This document shows positions 35,756 to 44,635 of a DNA stretch of 64,000 nt, piece after piece. The position numbers and the translations under genes were made by a program. The notes under the pieces are model-generated. The model ran no database searches and was not told the origin of the DNA. It saw only the letters and a list, made by a program, of their open reading frames with translations. Source of the DNA: Gemmatimonadota bacterium (GTDB lineage: Bacteria > Gemmatimonadota > Gemmatimonadetes > Gemmatimonadales > Gemmatimonadaceae); contig JAJPIS010000021.1 of NCBI GenBank assembly GCA_021324635.1, positions 25,552-89,551 of the forward strand. The letters are read 5' to 3'. The first letter of the stretch is position 1. Each line of letters starts with the position of its first letter.

Positions 35756-36619
35756 ATGAGTGGTACCGCGGGAGGGCGCCTGGGCGGCGGCGTGGCCGCG
35801 GCGCGCCGCATGTTCGTGCTCGGCCATCGCGGGATGCTGGGCCATGTGGTGGCGCGGTACGCCGCCGAGATGGGATGGACGGTTCTGACCAGCGAGGCGC
35901 GCTACGAGGGACGGGCACGTGACCCGCTGATCGAGGACGTGCGCGCGTCGGGGGCGACGGCGGTCATCAACTGCCTCGGCCTCACGAAGCAGCGGAGCGA
36001 CGACCGGGCGGCCCTCATGATGACGAATGCCGTGTTCCCGGTGCAGTTGGCGATGCGCCTCGACGCGACCCAATACCTGGTGCACGCCAGCACCGACTGC
36101 GTGTTCGCGGGAACCCGCGGGCAATACCGCATCGACGACCGGTGCGACGCCGCCGATGCTTACGGGCTGTCCAAGGCCCTCGGAGAGGGGATCGCCCGGG
36201 TGCCCAACGTCACCGTCCTTCGGGTCTCGGTCGTCGGCCCGGACCAGGCGGGCGGGCGCGGGCTGCTGGCGTGGTTCCTCCGTCAGCCCAGGGACCGCCC
36301 GATTCCCGGATATGTCAACCACCGCTGGAATGGGGTGACGACGCTCGAGTGGGCCACCATCGCTGTCGGGTACGCGGCGGCCTTCGCCGCCGGCTGGCCG
36401 GTCCCGCGCCTGACGCAACCCGGGACCGAGTCGGGCTCGAAGTTCGACCTGCTCTGTGCGTTTCGTGATGCGCTGGCGCGCGATCGCTGCGTCGCGGCCA
36501 CACAGGGGTCGGAGGCGGTCGACCGCACGCTCGTTCCCACGGACCGGCGCGCGCCGATCCGCGAGCAGTTGGCCCGCCTCGCGGCCTGGTACCCAATCGA
36601 CCCCGGGTCGCACTCGTGA
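35756..36619 (+). CDS. RmlD-like sugar-nucleotide 4-ketoreductase
   Basis: A 287-residue short-chain reductase of the RmlD type: nucleotide-binding FVLGHRGMLGH, INCLGLTKQ, STDCVFAGTRG and the catalytic YGLSK. Coming right after the FnlA/CapE-type gene, it most resembles WbvR/QnlA, which reduces the 4-keto intermediate to UDP-L-RhaNAc, rather than the larger two-domain CapF/FnlB of the L-FucNAc route. It lacks the C-terminal cupin-like part of CapF. The start at 35756 leaves about 17 extra N-terminal residues; the core begins at MFVLGHRG (35810). A 2-epimerase for the next step may be one of the WecB-type genes at 56-58 kb. Confidence 0.82.
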   Translation: MSGTAGGRLGGGVAAARRMFVLGHRGMLGHVVARYAAEMGWTVLTSEARYEGRARDPLIEDVRASGATAVINCLGLTKQRSDDRAALMMTNAVFPVQLAMRLDATQYLVHASTDCVFAGTRGQYRIDDRCDAADAYGLSKALGEGIARVPNVTVLRVSVVGPDQAGGRGLLAWFLRQPRDRPIPGYVNHRWNGVTTLEWATIAVGYAAAFAAGWPVPRLTQPGTESGSKFDLLCAFRDALARDRCVAATQGSEAVDRTLVPTDRRAPIREQLARLAAWYPIDPGSHS

Positions 36620-39174
36620 CATCGGTGCTTTCCGGCCCGCTGGCACCGGCGGGGATCGCCGGTCCCGCCCGATCCGGTCGACACGACCCCGCACCCCCCC
36701 GGGGACGCATCGTCATCCTCACCGAGGACTCGAAGCCGGCGCTCGGCGGCATCGCCGAGTACCTGCACCGGTTGGCACTCGCGACGATGCCGTACCACGA
36801 CGTCCTCGTCGTGACGAGCGTGACCGGCGCGGACGCCCTCAACGCCACGCTTCCGTACCCGCACCGCGAGGTGACCTGGTTTCGGGCCCAGGAGCGGCGC
36901 GGTGGCGACGCAGTTCCGCCGGTACGCTACCTCAACACGCTGATCTGGCACCTCCAGCGGCCCCGTCGGGTTCGCGCCCTGCTCGCCGACATCCACGCGG
37001 CCCGGCCCGACTCCCGGTACGTGCTCGGCCGACTGAGCCCGGTGACGTTCCCGTGGTGCGCGGGGTGTGACGCGCTCGGACTGCCCTACGCGGCGATCGG
37101 GTATGGGCTCGAGCTGATCGAGCGGTTGCCCGCACGGCTCGCGCGCCAGCGCGCGGCCCACGTCCGGCGGGCCGCGCAGTGGTTCGCGGTCAGCCAAGAT
37201 ACACGTCGTCGCCTCATCGAGCTGGGCGTGCCGGCGGCAGGCGTGTCCCTGCTGACGCCGGGCGCCGGTCCGCCGGCGCCGGTCGGCGCCGACGCGGGGT
37301 GCGTCGTGCGTACTCGGCTCGGGCTGGGCGGCCGGCCATTCCTGTTCTCGCTCGGGCTGCTGCGCCGGCGGAAAGGGATCGATCTGGCGATTGCCGCGCT
37401 CGCCGCGCTCCGGGATCGACACCCGGACCTGCTCCTCGTCGTGGCCGGCGACGGTCCGGAGGGGCCGGCGCTCCGCGCGCTCGCCCAGCGGTTGCAGGTC
37501 GCGGATCGGGTCATCTTCACCGGGGAGATCGACGAGGCGACGAAGGCGGCGCTCTTCGCCGAGTGCCAGGTGTTCGTCCTGCCGACGCGCGACGAGCCAG
37601 GAGATGTGGAGGGGTTCGGCATCGTCTTTCTCGAGGCCGCCCTGCACGGGAAGCCGGTGGTCGGGGGGAACACCGGCGGCGTCCCGGATGCAGTGGCCGA
37701 TGGTGTCACTGGCCTCCTTGTCGACACGCACGACGCGACGGCGCTCACGGCGGCGCTGGCGCGGCTCCTGTCCGATCCGGCGTTGCAGGCGACGCTCGGT
37801 CACAACGGGCGCGAGCGCGCGCGGACCGAGTTCCGATGGGAGATCCGAGGCCGCGCGTTCGCGACACGGATGGTGCCGGGAGTCGACCCACCGCCCGACG
37901 GTCCGAGTGAGTCGCCCGATCGCGTCTCGCCGCCCCGCGCGCCGGGACGGATCGCCCGCACGCGGGGTGCAGCCTCGAGAGTGCGCCAGCGCGTGGCGCA
38001 CGGCGGATCGGTGCTGGCGGCACTCGCCCGCCAGGGTCGGCTTGGCGCGTACCTGGCCGGCCACCCTGCGCCGGCCGACCCCGGTGCGGCCGTGCAGGCA
38101 ATGCTCGGATGGCTGCGGCTCGCGTTCGCCGCCGGGCGCGACGGCGGTGCGGCGGCCCGCTACGATCTCGCGCGTGGGTGGGCGGCGCCGTATCCGGAGG
38201 TCACGGGGTACCTGATCCCGACGCTCCTGCACTTCGCCACCGACGAGGGCGAAGCTGACCTGATCCCGCTCGCCCGCCGCGCGGGCGAATGGTTGGCGCG
38301 GACCCGGCTGCCGCGCGGCGCGATCTGCCGGAAGCAATGGCGCCCCGGGAACAGCGACCCCAGTGTCTTCAACACCGCCCAGGTGATCGACGGGTGGTGC
38401 TCGCTGCACGCCCTCGGTGCCCCGCACCCGACCACCGCACCCGACTGGGTCGCGCTCGCGCGCGAATCGGGTGACTGGCTGGTCAGCGAGCAGGAGCCCG
38501 ACGGCAGTTGGGTGCGCCACGCCTTCAACGGCAGTGCACACAGCTACTACGCGCGTGTCGCTGCGCCACTCGCCCGGCTGGCGCGTGCCACGGGGGCCGC
38601 AGCGTACGAAGAGGCGGCCCGGCGGGCGCTCGATTGGGTGGTCTCGACCCAGGGCCCGGACGGGTGGTTCGATCGCGCCGGGTTCACGCGCGACGAGTAC
38701 CCGACGACGCACACGATCGGCTACGTGCTCGAGGGGTTGGTGCGGGGTGGCCTGCTCCTGGGCGACGCCGGGTACATCGAGGCAGCGGACAGAGGAGCGC
38801 GCGCCCTGCTCGGGGCCTACCGCGGGCGCGGCATGCTCGCCGGCCGGTATGCGCCCGGTTGGCGCCCCTGCGCGCACTGGAGGTGCCTGACCGGCGATGC
38901 GCAGGTGGCCCTCACCTGGGTGCTCCTGAGCCGAGCGACCGGGGAGGTGCGCTATCGCAAGGCCGCGGAGTCGATCGCCGAGGGGCTCCGACGCACGATC
39001 CGCATCGCGCCGGCGTGGCCGGAGATCTCGGGCGCCGTGCAGGGCTCCTGGCCGGACTGGGGGGACTACGACCGATATGCGTACCCCGCGCACGCGGCGA
39101 AATACGCGCTCGACCTCATGGGCGAGCTGCGGGCCGGCGCCGGAGGCGGGCGCGAGTGGACCGCCAACCCCTAG
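36616..39174 (+). CDS. fusion of a GT4 glycosyltransferase with an alpha/alpha-toroid domain
   Basis: An 852-residue two-part protein. Residues about 30-415 are a GT-B glycosyltransferase of family 4: LTEDSKPALGGIAEYLHRLA, FLFSLGLLRRRKGIDLAI, VAGDGPEG and the donor-site EX7E region DVEGFGIVFLEAALHGKPVVGG. After a basic linker, residues about 485-845 form a helical repeat region with W- and G-rich signatures (AAPYPEVTGYLIPTLLHFA, DPSVFNTAQVIDGWCSLH, DGSWVRHAFNGSAHSYYARV, TTHTIGYVLEGLV), as in six-hairpin toroid enzymes such as epimerases, hydrolases or lyases. No catalytic residues can be assigned there. The GTG start overlaps the upstream stop. Confidence 0.85.
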   Translation: MTSVLSGPLAPAGIAGPARSGRHDPAPPRGRIVILTEDSKPALGGIAEYLHRLALATMPYHDVLVVTSVTGADALNATLPYPHREVTWFRAQERRGGDAVPPVRYLNTLIWHLQRPRRVRALLADIHAARPDSRYVLGRLSPVTFPWCAGCDALGLPYAAIGYGLELIERLPARLARQRAAHVRRAAQWFAVSQDTRRRLIELGVPAAGVSLLTPGAGPPAPVGADAGCVVRTRLGLGGRPFLFSLGLLRRRKGIDLAIAALAALRDRHPDLLLVVAGDGPEGPALRALAQRLQVADRVIFTGEIDEATKAALFAECQVFVLPTRDEPGDVEGFGIVFLEAALHGKPVVGGNTGGVPDAVADGVTGLLVDTHDATALTAALARLLSDPALQATLGHNGRERARTEFRWEIRGRAFATRMVPGVDPPPDGPSESPDRVSPPRAPGRIARTRGAASRVRQRVAHGGSVLAALARQGRLGAYLAGHPAPADPGAAVQAMLGWLRLAFAAGRDGGAAARYDLARGWAAPYPEVTGYLIPTLLHFATDEGEADLIPLARRAGEWLARTRLPRGAICRKQWRPGNSDPSVFNTAQVIDGWCSLHALGAPHPTTAPDWVALARESGDWLVSEQEPDGSWVRHAFNGSAHSYYARVAAPLARLARATGAAAYEEAARRALDWVVSTQGPDGWFDRAGFTRDEYPTTHTIGYVLEGLVRGGLLLGDAGYIEAADRGARALLGAYRGRGMLAGRYAPGWRPCAHWRCLTGDAQVALTWVLLSRATGEVRYRKAAESIAEGLRRTIRIAPAWPEISGAVQGSWPDWGDYDRYAYPAHAAKYALDLMGELRAGAGGGREWTANP

Positions 39175-40583
39175 TGCCGGGCGGGGCCGCGGGACCGCTC
39201 CGGGCGGTGCTCATCGCGTTCGAGTTCCCCCCCGTCGCCACCGGCGGGGTACACCGGGCGCTCGCGTTGGCGGAAGAGTTACCCGACAGTGGCATCGAGC
39301 TGGACGTGGTCACGGTGCGGGCGCAGGACTACGCGGACTGGGCGCCCGGCCGGCTGGACCCGTCGCTGGGCGTGCGGGTGAGCGCCGAGCGCGTCCATCG
39401 CATCCCGAGCGGCTTCCCGCCGGCGTACTGGCGCGCGACCGCCAGCAAGGTCGGGTTCCGCCTCGCGCAGTATGCGCATCTCGGCGACCCTGTATCGCTG
39501 TTCTGGCGCGGGCCATTGTTCGCCGAGTTGGACCGCATCGTCGCCGAGCGCCGGCCGCACGTCCTGCTCGCGACCGCGCCGCCGTTCGGCGTCGCCGTCC
39601 TCGCGCGCGCCGCCGCCCGCCGGCATCGGATTCCCTGGGTCGTCGACTGGCGTGATCCGTGGGCACTGTGGGGCCATGTCCCGTTCGCATCGTACGCGCA
39701 CTACGCCTACGCACGCCACCAGGAAGGGCGGATCCTCGCTGAGGCGAACGCCAGCGTCGCGACCTCGCACGTCACCCGCGAGGACTGGTTGGGATCGCAG
39801 CCCGACCTCGACCCGGACCGGCTCGTGACGATCTACAACGGCTTCGACGCAGGCGCGTGTGACTCCCGCGGGCGTGGCGGTGACCCGGAGCCCCGTCCGT
39901 CCGACGACGGGCGCCGGCGCATCGTGTATGTCGGGAGCTTCTACTACGATCCGCGGGTGCGCGAGGCGATGCTCCGACCGCCGTGGCGGCGCGCTCCGCA
40001 GCAGGTGCTGTTCTATCGGCCCCGGCGCGAGGACTGGCGATACCGATCGCCCTATCACTTCCTGTGCGGACTGCGGCGGTTTGCCGATCGGTATCCGGAC
40101 GCACGAGATCGCCTGCGGGTGGAGTTCGCCGGCGCCGTGCCCTCCTGGCTGCCGTCGATGCTGGAGGAGACGGGGACGGCACCGCTGGTCACGCTCCACG
40201 GCCTCGTCTCTCACGAACGGTCGCTGGCACTCCAGCGCGGTGCCGACGCGGTGTTGTTGACCTCCGCCCGGGTGATCGGCGGGCGCGACTACAGCATTGC
40301 CGGCAAACTGTACGAGTACTTTGGCCTGCGCCGTCCGATCCTCGGGGTGCTCACGGACGGCGCCATGCGTGACCTGGTCAGCCGGTCGGGACTCGGCATG
40401 CTTGCGGACCCCGACGATCCGGAGGGGATTGCCGCGCAGATTGCCCGCGTGGCGTGCAGCCCGTGCGACGCGCTCCCGGTCACACCGGATGACGCGTTCC
40501 TGGCGGGCTTCGACCGGCGGCACACGGCCGCAGCGATGGCGCGCGTGCTCCGTCGGGCCGCGACCGAGGGCTACCGTGGCTGA
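39156..40583 (+). CDS. GT4-like glycosyltransferase
   Basis: A 475-residue GT-B protein opening with LIAFEFPPVATGGVHRALALAEEL, the standard glycine-rich N-terminal loop. WVVDWRDPW, VATSHVTREDWLG, IVYVGSFYYDP and AGKLYEYFGLRRPILGV follow, with the tail typical of this group. Start chosen at GTG 39156, nine bases after GGAGG, which overlaps the fusion gene by 19 bases. It resembles the next gene in organisation. Donor sugar unknown. Confidence 0.85.
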   Translation: MDRQPLVPGGAAGPLRAVLIAFEFPPVATGGVHRALALAEELPDSGIELDVVTVRAQDYADWAPGRLDPSLGVRVSAERVHRIPSGFPPAYWRATASKVGFRLAQYAHLGDPVSLFWRGPLFAELDRIVAERRPHVLLATAPPFGVAVLARAAARRHRIPWVVDWRDPWALWGHVPFASYAHYAYARHQEGRILAEANASVATSHVTREDWLGSQPDLDPDRLVTIYNGFDAGACDSRGRGGDPEPRPSDDGRRRIVYVGSFYYDPRVREAMLRPPWRRAPQQVLFYRPRREDWRYRSPYHFLCGLRRFADRYPDARDRLRVEFAGAVPSWLPSMLEETGTAPLVTLHGLVSHERSLALQRGADAVLLTSARVIGGRDYSIAGKLYEYFGLRRPILGVLTDGAMRDLVSRSGLGMLADPDDPEGIAAQIARVACSPCDALPVTPDDAFLAGFDRRHTAAAMARVLRRAATEGYRG

Positions 40584-41943
40584 CGCAGGCGCCGCGCGGA
40601 CGGTCATCATCGTCGCACCCTCCTTTGCGCCGGCGAGCAATCCACCGACCCAGCGGGTCCGCTTCTTCGCGCGACACCTTCCCACGTTCGGGTGGACACC
40701 CATTGTCCTGACCGTCGAGCCGCGGTACTACGAGGAGCGGCTCGACCCGGAGATCGACGCCCTGCTCCCACCCGGGCTCGAGATCGTGCGCACCGGCGCC
40801 TGGCGGGCCGGGCTGACGCGTCCGGTCGGGATCGGTGACCTGGGGCTCCGTGCCTATCCGCAGTTGCGGGCCGCACTGCGCGCGCTCTGCCCCGTGCGGC
40901 GGCCGGATGTCGTGCTCTTCGTCGGCCCCCCCTGGTATCCGTTTCTCCTCGGTCCCGGCGTCCGGCGCGCATACGGGATTCCGTACGTGCTGGACTACAT
41001 CGATCCGTGGGTCAACGCCATGGGCGCCGATGGGCGCTGGTGGACCAAGGCGTTCTGGGCTCGACAACTCGCATTGCGCCTCGAGCCGCTCGCGGTCCGA
41101 CAGGCTGCGCATGTGGTGGCGGTGTCCGCCGGGACGGCGGCGACCGTGCGGGCGCGGTGTCCGGAGCTGACCGCCGACCGGTGCACGGAGGTACCGTACG
41201 GGCTCGAGCCAGACGACTTCGTCGCGCTCCGGGCCCGACCGCGGCCCAACCCGTTCTGGCGGTCGGACGACGGCGCGTTCCACCTCGCATACGTTGGGGC
41301 GATGCTTCCCCGGGGATACGACACGCTGCGAGCCCTGTTCGCCGCGGTCGCGGCGCTGCGCCGCGCAAACCCCGACATCGGCGCTCGGCTCCGGCTCCAC
41401 TTCATCGGCACGACGTACGACCCGCGGCCGCCCCGCCAGCTCGTCTGGCCTGTGGCCGACGCCATGGGGCTCGCCGACATCGTCACCGAGCACGCCGCGC
41501 GCGTCCCGTACCTCGACGCGCTCAACGCGATGTGCAGCGCGGATGCACTGTTGGCGCTCGGCAGCTCGGAGCGGCACTATACGGCCTCGAAGATCTACCC
41601 CTCGGTGCTCACCGGCCGGCCCCTCCTCGCGATCTACCATGCCGAGAGCTCGGTCTGCGACGTCGTCCGGCGCACCGGCGCCGGCGTGCTCGTGACGTAC
41701 GACGATGCGCATCCGGCCGGCGATCAGTTGGACCGGATCGGTGCCGCGCTCGCCCATGTGCTCGAGCGCCGGATGGCGGAGGCGCCTCGATCGGGTTCGG
41801 CGGCGCGAGCCGTGGCCGCGCTGACGGATTTCACCGCGGAATCGATGACCGCGCGGCTGGCGGCGGTCCTCGATGCATCGGTCACCCGCCCACCGGCTGC
41901 CTCCGGGCGTCAGCCCCGGGATCGTTCGAGCGCACGTGTCTAG
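40576..41943 (+). CDS. GT4-like glycosyltransferase
   Basis: A 455-residue GT-B protein. N-terminal IIVAPSFAPASNPPTQRVRFFARHL, then VLDYIDPWVNAMG, the C-domain start FHLAYVGAMLPRGYDTLR, and ASKIYPSVLTGRPLLAIYH in the nucleotide-sugar site. The DPW motif after the first domain is shared with the 39156 gene, so the two probably derive from the same subfamily. The GTG at 40576 overlaps the upstream stop by 8 bases. Substrate unknown. Confidence 0.85.
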   Translation: MADAGAARTVIIVAPSFAPASNPPTQRVRFFARHLPTFGWTPIVLTVEPRYYEERLDPEIDALLPPGLEIVRTGAWRAGLTRPVGIGDLGLRAYPQLRAALRALCPVRRPDVVLFVGPPWYPFLLGPGVRRAYGIPYVLDYIDPWVNAMGADGRWWTKAFWARQLALRLEPLAVRQAAHVVAVSAGTAATVRARCPELTADRCTEVPYGLEPDDFVALRARPRPNPFWRSDDGAFHLAYVGAMLPRGYDTLRALFAAVAALRRANPDIGARLRLHFIGTTYDPRPPRQLVWPVADAMGLADIVTEHAARVPYLDALNAMCSADALLALGSSERHYTASKIYPSVLTGRPLLAIYHAESSVCDVVRRTGAGVLVTYDDAHPAGDQLDRIGAALAHVLERRMAEAPRSGSAARAVAALTDFTAESMTARLAAVLDASVTRPPAASGRQPRDRSSARV

Positions 41944-43222
41944 CCAGCCGGTCGGGTCCCAGCTTCGATTCTGCCTCATCACGGCCGGCAACGTGGTCAA
42001 TCGCCCCCGCCTCCTCAAGGCGGCGGACGCCCTCGCCGCGGCCGGTCACGACGTGCACGTCGTGGCGCTCGACGTGCAACCCGAGCTCGCAGCGCGCGAT
42101 ACCGTGACGATCGAGGGACGGGCGTGGTCGACGCACCGCCTTCCGCTCCGGCGCGGGACCGTGCGGGGCACGCTGCGCCGCGCGATGGCGCGAGGCGGGC
42201 AGCTGGCCGCCCTCTCGTGCCGGGGTTGGGGGGGGCGGGGGCCGTCGATCGAGGATCGTGCGATCAGTCGCTACCTCCGCCCGCTCACGCGGTGCGCGAT
42301 CCGCACCGGTGCGGACATCTTTGTCGCGCACGGGCTCCAGGCGTTACCGGTGGCCGGACGCGCCAGCGCCAGGACAGGAGGCCGCCTCGCCTTCGACGCC
42401 GAGGACCTGCACGCCGGAGAGATGCCGGACGAACCGGCCTTTCGCCCCGCGATCGCTCTGGTTCGAGCGGTGGAGCAGCGCTATCTCCCCCGCTGCACGT
42501 ACCTGACCGCCAGCTCCGACGGCATCGCCGACGCTCTCGTGGAGCGGTACCACATCGGGCGGCCGCTCGTGATCCTCAACACCTTCCCCTGGGCCGAGCG
42601 TGCGGGAGCCATCCGGCTGTCGGGATCGCCGGGGTCGGCACCCCGGCGCCCCGGCACCGTGTCGCTGTACTGGTTCTCGCAGGTGATCGGGTCCGGACGT
42701 GGGCTCGAGGATGCGGTGGACGCCCTGGCGATGCTCCCGCCGGCCGTCGAGCTCCACCTGCGCGGCCAGAGCGAGCGTGCGTTCGTCGACGGGCTGTGGG
42801 GGCGGGCCCGGGCGCTCGGTGTCGCCGAGCGGCTGTTCGTCTGGCCGCCCGTTCTTCCCGCCGACCTGATCCCGCTCGCGATGCAGCACGACATCGGGCT
42901 TGCGCTCGAGCCGGGCCGGACGGCCAACCAGGATCTCTGTATGGCGAACAAGCTGTTCGTCTATCTGACCGCCGGAGTGGCGATCGCGGCGACCGACACG
43001 CGCGGCCAGCGGACGCTCCTCGATCGCGTTCCGGGCGCCGGCTTCGTCTTCGAGCCCGGCGACGTGAAGGCCCTCGCCGCCGGAGTGCGGCGGTTCGTCG
43101 AGCACCCGCAGGCGTTGCGGGCGGCGCGGGCGGCGAGCGCGCGGGCAGCCGAGTGCACGTTCGCCTGGGAGCGAGACGCGCCGCGGCTCGTGGCGTACCT
43201 GACTGGCGCCGTCGACGGATGA
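41936..43222 (+). CDS. GT4-like glycosyltransferase
   Basis: A 428-residue GT-B protein with LITAGNVVNRPRLLKAADALAAAGHDVHVVAL at the N-terminus, VAHGLQALPVAGRAS, FDAEDLHAGEM, LYWFSQVIGSGRGLEDAVDAL and the C-terminal MANKLFVYLTAGVAIAATDT. It differs from its neighbours in lacking the usual EX7E spacing, so the exact mechanism class is inferred. GTG 41936 is chosen as the start, with an 8-base overlap. A 186-base gap without a visible gene follows. Confidence 0.8.
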   Translation: MSSQPVGSQLRFCLITAGNVVNRPRLLKAADALAAAGHDVHVVALDVQPELAARDTVTIEGRAWSTHRLPLRRGTVRGTLRRAMARGGQLAALSCRGWGGRGPSIEDRAISRYLRPLTRCAIRTGADIFVAHGLQALPVAGRASARTGGRLAFDAEDLHAGEMPDEPAFRPAIALVRAVEQRYLPRCTYLTASSDGIADALVERYHIGRPLVILNTFPWAERAGAIRLSGSPGSAPRRPGTVSLYWFSQVIGSGRGLEDAVDALAMLPPAVELHLRGQSERAFVDGLWGRARALGVAERLFVWPPVLPADLIPLAMQHDIGLALEPGRTANQDLCMANKLFVYLTAGVAIAATDTRGQRTLLDRVPGAGFVFEPGDVKALAAGVRRFVEHPQALRAARAASARAAECTFAWERDAPRLVAYLTGAVDG

Positions 43223-43408
43223 GCGTCGGCCGGTCGCTGGGCGACCGCCCGGTGCCACGCGGGCGGGCCGACGGGACCGCCGGCGGGGGAAGCGCCGTCT
43301 CGTGACGGCCCCGCGCCTGGACCGGTCATCAGGCCGTACGCGGGCGCGGCCGGCCCCCGGGCCGCCGGTCGCGGACCCCGGGGAGCAGGGGCGGCCGGAC
43401 GTTTCCCA

Positions 43409-44635
43409 ATGACATCCACTGCCGAGGCGAAGTCCCGCGCGGTCGCCCGGTGGCGGCTTCGGCTGGGCGCGTTCGCGCTCCAGCCGGACGAGCATCGGAT
43501 CGCGCTCTTCCGCGCACTGGCCGCAGTCCGCGGCGTCGAGCTCACGGTGTACTTCGCCGGACGCCCGGCGCCCCACGACGGGCGCCACGGCGCGGACGCA
43601 TTTGTCTGGGAGGAGGCGATGGGAGCGGGGTATACGACGGAATGGCTCCGCAACGTTGCCGAGACGCCGCGTGGCGGCTCGCCTCTCGCCGGCCGGCGAG
43701 GGATGCGCGAGTACGACACGCCGGAGATCGAGGGCCTGCTGGCGTTCGCGCGACACGATGCGCTCCTGCTGCACGGGTGGCGCACGCGCGCCGAGCGCCA
43801 GACGATGCGTGCGTGCCGAGCCCATCGGATCCCGATCCTCTTGCGCGGCAACTGGCAGCTCCGCGATGAAGCCCCCGTGTCACGCGCCTGGGACCGTCTC
43901 ACGGGACAGCACCCGGTCTCCCGGGCCGCCGCGTGCCTGCCGGCCGGTGTGCTCAGCGAGGAATATGTCCGCTACTACGGCGCGCGGCGGGTGGTCCACT
44001 CGCCCAATTTCGTCGACAACCGCTACTTCGCCGAGCGGGCGACGGCGGAACAACGGACGCGACGACGAGCCCGCTGGGGGATCTCTCGCAGCGCGCTCGT
44101 GTGTCTGTTCGTCGGGCCACTCGATCCTCAGGAGCGCCCGGCCGATCTGATCCGGGCGCTTCGCCGCCTTCGCGGGGTGCACGCCCTGCTGGTCGGCGAC
44201 GGGCCGCAGCGCGAGGAGTGCCGATCGCTCGCCCGGCGGTTCGGGGTGCCGGTGACGATGCCCGGTGCGCTGAATCGAGCTGCCACGGCGGAGGCCTACG
44301 CGGCGGCCGATGTGCTGGTCGTGCCCGCGGCCCGCGTCCGGTGGGGCTATCGCGTCAACGAGGCGATGGCGGCCGGGCGCGCGGCGATCGTCACTGACGG
44401 GGTCGGGTGCGGGCCGGACCTGGTGCACGACGGCGTCACCGGCTTCACCTACCCGGCGGGCGATCTGCACCAGCTCCGCGACATCGTCGAAGAGATGCTC
44501 AGTGATCCGACGCTCGCGCCCGCCCTGGGTGCCGCGGCCGCCAGCCACATCGCCGGGTACACGGCCGATGCCGCCGCGCTGGCGGTGCTCCGGGGCGCCC
44601 ACGAGGCGCACAAGGGACGGGGGCACGATGGCTGA
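43409..44635 (+). CDS. GT4 glycosyltransferase
   Basis: A 408-residue GT-B protein. Key segments: LFRALAAVRGVELTVYFAGR, ALLLHGWRTRAERQTM, LLRGNWQLRDEAPVSRA, VRYYGARRVVHSPNFVDN, CLFVGPLDPQERPADLIRAL and VRWGYRVNEAMAAGRAAIV. It shares specific phrases with the next gene (RYYGARR, SPxFVDN, LRGxxQLRD), so the two look like diverged tandem copies. Start ATG 43409, without a strong ribosome site. Confidence 0.87.
   Translation: MTSTAEAKSRAVARWRLRLGAFALQPDEHRIALFRALAAVRGVELTVYFAGRPAPHDGRHGADAFVWEEAMGAGYTTEWLRNVAETPRGGSPLAGRRGMREYDTPEIEGLLAFARHDALLLHGWRTRAERQTMRACRAHRIPILLRGNWQLRDEAPVSRAWDRLTGQHPVSRAAACLPAGVLSEEYVRYYGARRVVHSPNFVDNRYFAERATAEQRTRRRARWGISRSALVCLFVGPLDPQERPADLIRALRRLRGVHALLVGDGPQREECRSLARRFGVPVTMPGALNRAATAEAYAAADVLVVPAARVRWGYRVNEAMAAGRAAIVTDGVGCGPDLVHDGVTGFTYPAGDLHQLRDIVEEMLSDPTLAPALGAAAASHIAGYTADAAALAVLRGAHEAHKGRGHDG

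Noticed and set aside
43223..43408. Possible small gene or hairpin RNA in the 186-base gap between two glycosyltransferases.
   Set aside because: Only GC-rich self-complementary patches (such as GGCCCCCGGGCC) that are common at this base composition, with no coding frame or promoter.
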